Source of the DNA: Mesorhizobium sp. INR15 | Lineage (GTDB): Bacteria > Pseudomonadota > Alphaproteobacteria > Rhizobiales > Rhizobiaceae | Assembly (NCBI RefSeq): GCF_015500075.1 | Contig: NZ_CP045496.1 | Coordinates: forward strand, 1,488,001-1,552,000 | Direction of reading: 5' to 3' | DNA: 64,000 nucleotides | In this document: piece by piece, positions 59,441 to 64,000 of the stretch | How positions within the stretch are numbered: the first letter of the stretch is position 1 | Layout of the letters: each line of letters begins with the position of its first letter | The notes under the pieces: generated by a model | The model's database searches: none | The model's input: the letters and a program-made list of their open reading frames with translations, nothing else | Told to the model about the DNA's origin: nothing | Translations under genes and position numbers: made by a program

Positions 59441-60166
59441 ATGTCATCCCTCGTTTCGCGCCGGTCACTTCTGACCGGGCTGTCGCTTATTGGTGTTTCG
59501 GCGGTTTCCGCCTGTGCGCAAATGCCCAAGCAATCGATCAGCGTCGCCAGTTCCCTGGCGCCGGCCCCGCTCCAACCGGCAATGGAAAAGGCCACAGTTG
59601 AAGCGCCTGAAGCGGCACCGGTGCCGCCCGAATATGCGGGCATGTATGCGGGGACTGACGACGGCGGACATACGCTGCCAGCGATTCCCTTCACCAAGGT
59701 CGACCAGAAATTTCTGCGGCAGATGGTCGATGATCCAACCGGCGAGAAACCCGGGACGATTGTCGTCAACACGACCGACAAATACCTCTACTGGGTGCTC
59801 AAGGACGGCAAGGCCATGCGCTATGGCGTCGGGCTCGGACGGCAAGGGTATTCCTGGAAGGGCCGTGCGATCGTTCAATGGAAACGCAAGTGGCCAACCT
59901 GGACACCGCCTTCGGCGATGATCGGCCGCGATCCAAAACTGGAAAAATGGCGCCAGGGCATGCCGCCCGGCATCAGCAACCCGCTTGGCTCGCGCGCGCT
60001 CTACATCTTCAAGGACGGCAACGACACGCTTTACCGGATACACGGCTCGCCGGACTGGAAGTCCATCGGCAAGTCCGCGTCCTCAGGCTGCGTGCGCATG
60101 TTCAATCAGGATGTGATGGACCTCTATGAGCGGGTCCCCAGCAAGACGCCGCTCTTGGTGATCTGA
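59441..60166 (+). CDS. L,D-transpeptidase (YkuD domain)
   Basis: 241 residues. N-terminal segment LVSRRSLLTGLSLIGVSAVS resembles a twin-arginine signal and ends in a lipobox-like SACA, so a Tat-exported, perhaps lipid-anchored, periplasmic enzyme. The YkuD domain has VNTTDKYLYWVLKDGKAMRY and the catalytic motif HGSPDWKSIGKSASSGCVRM (His, Ser, Cys, Arg). It forms 3-3 crosslinks in peptidoglycan or attaches outer-membrane proteins to it, which is notable in Rhizobiales because Omp25/31-like barrels can be linked this way. Confidence 0.92.
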   Translation: MSSLVSRRSLLTGLSLIGVSAVSACAQMPKQSISVASSLAPAPLQPAMEKATVEAPEAAPVPPEYAGMYAGTDDGGHTLPAIPFTKVDQKFLRQMVDDPTGEKPGTIVVNTTDKYLYWVLKDGKAMRYGVGLGRQGYSWKGRAIVQWKRKWPTWTPPSAMIGRDPKLEKWRQGMPPGISNPLGSRALYIFKDGNDTLYRIHGSPDWKSIGKSASSGCVRMFNQDVMDLYERVPSKTPLLVI

Positions 60167-60195
60167 GCCGGCGATGGCTCCGATCGATGACGGCC

Positions 60196-61263
60196 TCAGC
60201 CTGGCGCGAGCTCGGCCTGCGGAATATTGATGTCGGCGCATTTGCCTGCCCCGTAGGCATCGCCGGCAATGCGCGCTTCCACGGTCCTGGCCATCGCCTG
60301 CAGGTCGATATCCTTGCCCGCTACCTTCTCGATGGCGCCTACGGCGAGGTCAGGAGCGATCCAGTCCGGCTTGTGGCCGAGATTGTGGACCCAGACCAGT
60401 TCGGCGCCTGATATGTCGCGCACCAGCCCGACCGAATGGATCCGTGCGAAGACCACCTTGTCACGGTCGCCGGAGATGACCACCGTCGGTGCCTTGATCT
60501 CAGGATAGTGCGGCGCGGCGGCAAGCGCGTAGCGATAGAGCCCCGCGACATCGGTGGCGTTGGCACGAAAGGCGGATGGCCGCAGCACCGTCGGGATCGA
60601 CGCCTCGGCGACATAGTTGTCCGGCACCTTGTTGGGGGCGAACACGCAGGTCGTGGCGTCGGCCATCTGCAGGGTTCCCGCCGGATAGGTCAGCGTTTCG
60701 GAAAACAGCCAGCCTAGCACCGGGATGGTGGTCACATCATAGTACCAGGAGGTCGCGCCGCCCGGCCAGGGATGGGTCGCCGGCGACATGAAGACGAGGC
60801 CGAGCGTCTTGTCGGCGTGTTCGAGGCCGAATGCGGTGGTGACCGCGCCGCCAAAGGAATGGCCGACGATGATCGCCTGTTTGATGCCGAGGTGGTCCAT
60901 CAGCGCGGCGATGGTGTTTGCCTGCGCCGACGGGTTCTCATTGTTGCCGGGGCCGCGCCCCGACCAGCCGAAACCTGGCCTGTCGAAGAACAGCATTTCG
61001 GCCCGGCCCTCGAGCAATGGCCGCAGCGGCAACATCTGGTCCTTGAGATTGGCACTGGCGCCATGAATGAAGACGATCGGCGGCAGATCGGCATTGGCGG
61101 GCGCTGGAACATGAACATAGTGGATGCGGGCGCCGTTGATGTCGGCGAATTCGCCGACCGGCGGATTGCGCCGTTCAATCAGCCAAGAGCCGACGCGGGT
61201 AACGCCGACGAGGGTAAACACGAGTGCCATCAGGAAGGCGAGCGCGGCGTAGATCAGGTTCAT
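60196..61263 (-). CDS. Alpha/beta-hydrolase with N-terminal membrane anchor
   Basis: 355 residues. An N-terminal hydrophobic helix (LIYAALAFLMALVFTLVGVT) anchors the domain. The hydrolase domain has the oxyanion segment FIHGASANLKDQML, the nucleophile elbow GHSFGG, and the catalytic Asp and His in VISGDRDKVVF and WVHNLGHKPDW. Substrate unknown; lipase/esterase or epoxide-hydrolase-like. A heptamer repeat tract lies upstream of its start. Confidence 0.87.
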   Translation of the reverse strand: MNLIYAALAFLMALVFTLVGVTRVGSWLIERRNPPVGEFADINGARIHYVHVPAPANADLPPIVFIHGASANLKDQMLPLRPLLEGRAEMLFFDRPGFGWSGRGPGNNENPSAQANTIAALMDHLGIKQAIIVGHSFGGAVTTAFGLEHADKTLGLVFMSPATHPWPGGATSWYYDVTTIPVLGWLFSETLTYPAGTLQMADATTCVFAPNKVPDNYVAEASIPTVLRPSAFRANATDVAGLYRYALAAAPHYPEIKAPTVVISGDRDKVVFARIHSVGLVRDISGAELVWVHNLGHKPDWIAPDLAVGAIEKVAGKDIDLQAMARTVEARIAGDAYGAGKCADINIPQAELAPG

Positions 61264-61305
61264 GCGGGGATATACGGACCGGAGCGGAATTAGTTCTGGG
61301 GTGGG

Positions 61306-61394
<89 letters not shown>

Positions 61395-61420
61395 TTACTC
61401 CCTATTCCCGTACTCCCTAA

Positions 61421-62005
61421 CTAGATGCCTTCGCCGGCGAGTTCTTCCGAAATCGTGGCGACCTGGTCCTGCGCGCTGCGCATCATCGGATAGATGACAA
61501 GCACCTTCTGCCAGGCCTCGAGCGCGGACTGCTTGCGGCCGGTCAGCGCCATGATCTGCGCCAGTCCGGACAAAGCGCCGAAATGACGCGGCTCGAGTTG
61601 CAGCGTGTGGTCGATATCGGACATCGACTTGCCGTAGTTCTTCATCATGAAATGCACGGTGGCGCGCCGGTTCCAGCCTTCAGCATAGGTCGGCTGCAAG
61701 GTGACTACCTGGTCGAGGAAATCGAGCGCGACGTCGAATTTCTGGCCTTCAATCGCCTTCTGCGACCATTGCATCATCAGATCGATCGACGCGCTGCCGG
61801 ACTGGAACCATTCGCTCCAGATGTTGCCGGCAATGCGCTCGGCGGCCTTTTCGTTGCGCTCACGCTTGAGATCGGAAAAGAGCTGATCGAGACGAGCCTG
61901 TTTCGTCATCGCCACCGGCGGCGCGGCCGGGTCATCGGCCCTTGCCGGCAGGGACATGACGCCGGAGAACAAAAGGGCTGTAAGAAACGCAAAAAGAATC
62001 CGCAT
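61421..62005 (-). CDS. Secreted TPR-repeat protein
   Basis: 194 residues. Signal peptide RILFAFLTALLFSGVMSLPA, cleavage near ARADD. The mature part carries tetratricopeptide-like helices: IEGQKFDVALDFLDQVVTLQ, PTYAEGWNRRATVHFMMKNY, then YGKSMSDIDHTLQLEPRHFG and GRKQSALEAWQKVLVIYP. A periplasmic protein-interaction protein. Partner unknown. Monocistronic. Confidence 0.88.
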   Translation of the reverse strand: MRILFAFLTALLFSGVMSLPARADDPAAPPVAMTKQARLDQLFSDLKRERNEKAAERIAGNIWSEWFQSGSASIDLMMQWSQKAIEGQKFDVALDFLDQVVTLQPTYAEGWNRRATVHFMMKNYGKSMSDIDHTLQLEPRHFGALSGLAQIMALTGRKQSALEAWQKVLVIYPMMRSAQDQVATISEELAGEGI

Positions 62006-62116
62006 GACCGGACTTTAATCCCGGACAGCGGAACATCAAACTGAAATTAGCGTGACACGCCGGCAAGCCGGCGACAACATCAGGCAAATGGAGGCCAGAA
62101 GCCTCCAGCCGAAAAC

Positions 62117-62242
62117 TCAGCCCTGGCGTGCCTTGTAGCGCGGGGCGGTCTTGTTGATGATGTAAACGCGGCCCTTGCGGCGAACCAACTGGTTGTCGCG
62201 GTGACGGCCCTTGAGCGCCTTGAGCGAATTCTTGATCTTCAT
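62117..62242 (-). CDS. rpmJ: 50S ribosomal protein L36 (Cys-free, YkgO type)
   Basis: 41 residues, MKIKNSLKALKGRHRDNQLV followed by RRKGRVYIINKTAPRYKARQG. It has no cysteine, so it cannot bind zinc and is the C-minus (YkgO-like) paralogue, which replaces the zinc-binding form under zinc shortage in bacteria that have both. In many alphaproteobacteria this is the only L36. Start at 62242. It binds 23S rRNA in the large subunit. Confidence 0.95.
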   Translation of the reverse strand: MKIKNSLKALKGRHRDNQLVRRKGRVYIINKTAPRYKARQG

Positions 62243-62483
62243 GGTCTTGCCTGTCGGTATGGACCCGCTGCGGGTCGAAATTTTAAGGCGCGCCAGAAGA
62301 CGCGCCCTTGAACTGTGCGTGGCTCATAAACGAGGAGCCTTGTCTATGTCAACCACGAGGGCGCTCCATAGCGCTTGTGGGCCGTCCATATCATCAAATA
62401 TCCGCAATCTGCATCTCGCGGCATTGCGCGGCTGTAAGGCCGCTGGGATGATACAGTCGCCGTGAAGTGATTTGGAGACGATC

Positions 62484-62891
62484 ATGCGCCGAATTTTCCT
62501 GTCCGCCTGCCTTGTCGTCATGGCTGGCGTCTCGGTTGTCCGAGCGCAGGAATGCGACCGCGGCGACGACAGCCAGCAAATGATGAACATCTGTGCCGGA
62601 GAGGATTACGCGGCGGCCGATGCCAGGCTCAACAGGGCCTATCAGGACCTTATCGGTGCGGACGATGCCGACGGCCGGAAATTGCTGCAGGCCGCGCAGC
62701 GGGCCTGGATTGCCTTTCGGGATGCCGAATGCGCCCATTCCTCCGCCGCCAGCGCCGGCGGCTCAATCCATTCGATGGAGGTCTCGCAGTGCCTGACCAG
62801 GCTGACCGATGATCGGGTCAAGCAACTTGCGGCCGCCGCCAATTGCCAGGAAGGCGACGCGAGTTGCGCCAGCTCCGACGACGAGCAATAG
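62484..62891 (+). CDS. LprI/DUF1311-like secreted protein
   Basis: 135 residues. Signal peptide MRRIFLSACLVVMAGVSVVR, cleavage near RAQE. The mature domain has paired Cys (ECDRGDDSQQMMNICAGEDY) and the lysozyme-inhibitor-like helix WIAFRDAECAHSS, plus late Cys (QCLTRL, NCQEGDASCAS). The family includes LprI-type lysozyme inhibitors, but not all members inhibit lysozyme. ATG 62484 has GGAG six bases upstream. Convergent with purK. Confidence 0.88.
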   Translation: MRRIFLSACLVVMAGVSVVRAQECDRGDDSQQMMNICAGEDYAAADARLNRAYQDLIGADDADGRKLLQAAQRAWIAFRDAECAHSSAASAGGSIHSMEVSQCLTRLTDDRVKQLAAAANCQEGDASCASSDDEQ

Positions 62892-62906
62892 GCCGCGCCT
62901 CGGAGG

Positions 62907-63983
62907 TCAGGCGCGGCGGCTGATCCGGGTGAAATGGCCCATCTTGCGGCCGGGCCGTGCCTCCGCCTTGCCGTAGAGATGCAGCATCAGATCGGGCTCG
63001 CCAAGCAGCTCGGCAACGCGCGAGACATCGTCACCGATCAGGTTTTCCATCATGCAGTTGGAATGGCGGCTCGGGCTTCCCAGTGGCAGCCCGGCGATGG
63101 CGCGGATGTGCTGGTCAAACTGCGAGACGACACAGGCAGCCTCGGTCCAGTGGCCGGAGTTGTGAACGCGGGGCGCAATCTCATTGGCCAGCAGCGAACC
63201 ATCGGCCAGCACGAAAAACTCGACGCCGATGACGCCGACGTAATCGAGGGCCGACAGGATTGTTTTGGCGGCTGCCTGCGCGGCGGCAGCGGTTTCAGCG
63301 GAGATCCCGGCCGGCACGGTGGAGCTGTGCAGGATGCCGTGGCGGTGGACATTTTCGGCCGGATCATAGGCGGCAACAGCGCCGTCTATGCCGCGCGCGG
63401 CGATCACCGAAATCTCGCGCTCGAAGGGTACGAAGGCTTCGAGGACCAATGGCACACTGCCCATGGCCTCGAAGGTGCCGGCAAATCCGCCTGCTTCCAT
63501 GTTGCGGAAAACGCGCTGGCCCTTGCCGTCATAGCCCATGCGCCGCGTCTTCAGGACGCCGTTGCCAGCGAATGCCTTCAGCGCGGCGGTCAGGTCACTG
63601 TCATTGCCGACAGGGCGGAAATCCGCTGTTGGTATGCCAATGCTGTTGAGAAAGGTCTTCTCGGTGACCCGATCCTGCGCAACCTCGAGCGCGCGTGCAG
63701 GCGGATAGACAGGCGCCGTGCTGGCCAGTGCGTTGGCGGCCGCGACCGGCACGTTCTCGAACTCATAGGTGACCACGGCGCTGGCGGCTGTCAGTTCGGC
63801 ATGTGCTGTCTGGTCGTCATAGGCGGCCGTTATCTGCCGGTTGGCGACTTGCGCCGCCGGACAGTCCGGCTGCGGTTCCAGCACCACGGTGCGATAGCCC
63901 AGTCGGGCGGCCGCGGCAGCCAGCATGCGGCCGAGCTGGCCTCCGCCAATGATGCCGATGGTCGATCCGGCGGGCAGGCTCAC
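62907..63983 (-). CDS. purK: 5-(carboxyamino)imidazole ribonucleotide synthase
   Basis: ATP-grasp enzyme that makes N5-CAIR from AIR, ATP and bicarbonate in purine synthesis. 358 residues: N-terminal GIIGGGQLGRMLAAAAARLG, ATP-grasp elements LKTRRMGYDGKGQRVF and EAFVPFEREISVIAARG, and the metal/phosphate segment SLLANEIAPRVHNSGHWT. GTG start at 63983 overlaps the end of the probable purE (GTGA). Complete within the window. Confidence 0.95.
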   Translation of the reverse strand: MSLPAGSTIGIIGGGQLGRMLAAAAARLGYRTVVLEPQPDCPAAQVANRQITAAYDDQTAHAELTAASAVVTYEFENVPVAAANALASTAPVYPPARALEVAQDRVTEKTFLNSIGIPTADFRPVGNDSDLTAALKAFAGNGVLKTRRMGYDGKGQRVFRNMEAGGFAGTFEAMGSVPLVLEAFVPFEREISVIAARGIDGAVAAYDPAENVHRHGILHSSTVPAGISAETAAAAQAAAKTILSALDYVGVIGVEFFVLADGSLLANEIAPRVHNSGHWTEAACVVSQFDQHIRAIAGLPLGSPSRHSNCMMENLIGDDVSRVAELLGEPDLMLHLYGKAEARPGRKMGHFTRISRRA

Positions 63984-64000
63984 GGCGTATCCGTCGGCTC
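63980..64000 (-). CDS. purE: Last codons of a probable purE (partial)
   Basis: On the minus strand, six codons ending in TGA (63982-63980) read EPTDTP and overlap the purK start as GTGA. purE-purK is the usual order, but six residues cannot prove the identity; the call rests on position. Confidence 0.4.
   Translation of the reverse strand, partial: EPTDTP

Overview
The window looks like a chromosomal segment of an alphaproteobacterium of the order Rhizobiales, most likely Mesorhizobium. This rests on GC-rich codon use, a DUF680 protein (a family I know mainly from Mesorhizobium), an RpoH2-type sigma factor, a PHB operon with a PhaR repressor, a CarD/7Fe-ferredoxin pair, and an upstream leader fitting the alphaproteobacterial serC motif. 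Almost everything is ordinary core or near-core genome. There is no prophage, insertion sequence, CRISPR array, rRNA or tRNA gene that I can see.

Layout. 1-5.9 kb: the end of a probable tilS, then ftsH and glmM, interrupted by a decayed HxlR-regulator/imine-reductase pair and a secreted Cys-repeat protein. 6-8 kb: two paralogous outer-membrane beta-barrel proteins, each with an upstream TTAA array fitting CtrA sites. 8-13.5 kb: serC-serA behind a structured leader, an EamA exporter and purA. 13.5-18.4 kb: a membrane-anchored unknown, a chromosomal ccdAB-like module, an ABC-F ATPase and thiamine pyrophosphokinase. 18.4-22 kb: TPP riboswitch and thiBPQ. 22-29.3 kb: M48 lipoprotein metalloprotease, RpoH2-type sigma factor, a cystine-type ABC transporter, CarD, FdxA and an S4 RNA-binding protein. 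29.3-32.7 kb: a large Suv3-like helicase with an acidic, then basic, tail. 32.7-33.4 kb: a 707-bp gene-free stretch with diverged repeats. 33.4-36.3 kb: phbB-phbA and divergent phaR. 36.4-40.7 kb: GNAT, rhodanese, FtrA-type regulator, and two divergent citrate-synthase homologues, one fused to a DNA-binding domain. 40.8-42.8 kb: 3-hydroxybutyrate dehydrogenase plus a patatin-like hydrolase. 42.9-46.8 kb: a formyltransferase resembling the hydrolase half of 10-formyl-THF dehydrogenase, an aldehyde dehydrogenase and a ModE-like/PBP regulator. 47.5-52 kb: RND efflux adaptor and pump. 52-57 kb: small membrane protein, epimerase-like protein, DUF680, LysR, MFS, DUF1244 and N-formylglutamate amidohydrolase. 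57.3-60.2 kb: DUF1036, pyruvate kinase and L,D-transpeptidase. 60.2-64 kb: alpha/beta hydrolase, TPR protein, rpmJ, LprI-like protein, and purK with the last codons of a probable purE.

Functional links. PHB synthesis (phbAB), its repressor (phaR) and the first step of PHB monomer re-oxidation (bdhA) lie within 8 kb. Their control regions share TGC-rich dyads that could make them one PhaR regulon. Thiamine uptake (thiBPQ, riboswitch-controlled) sits back to back with the kinase that converts thiamine to TPP. Serine synthesis (serCA) appears to be controlled by an RNA leader that starts close to the likely transcription start.

The least ordinary items are: the formyltransferase/aldehyde-dehydrogenase pair that resembles a split 10-formyl-THF dehydrogenase; the HTH-citrate synthase fusion facing a second citrate synthase across an ATTGAT array; the mirrored TTAA arrays before the two Omp genes; and the CcdB-like protein with altered toxin-tip residues.
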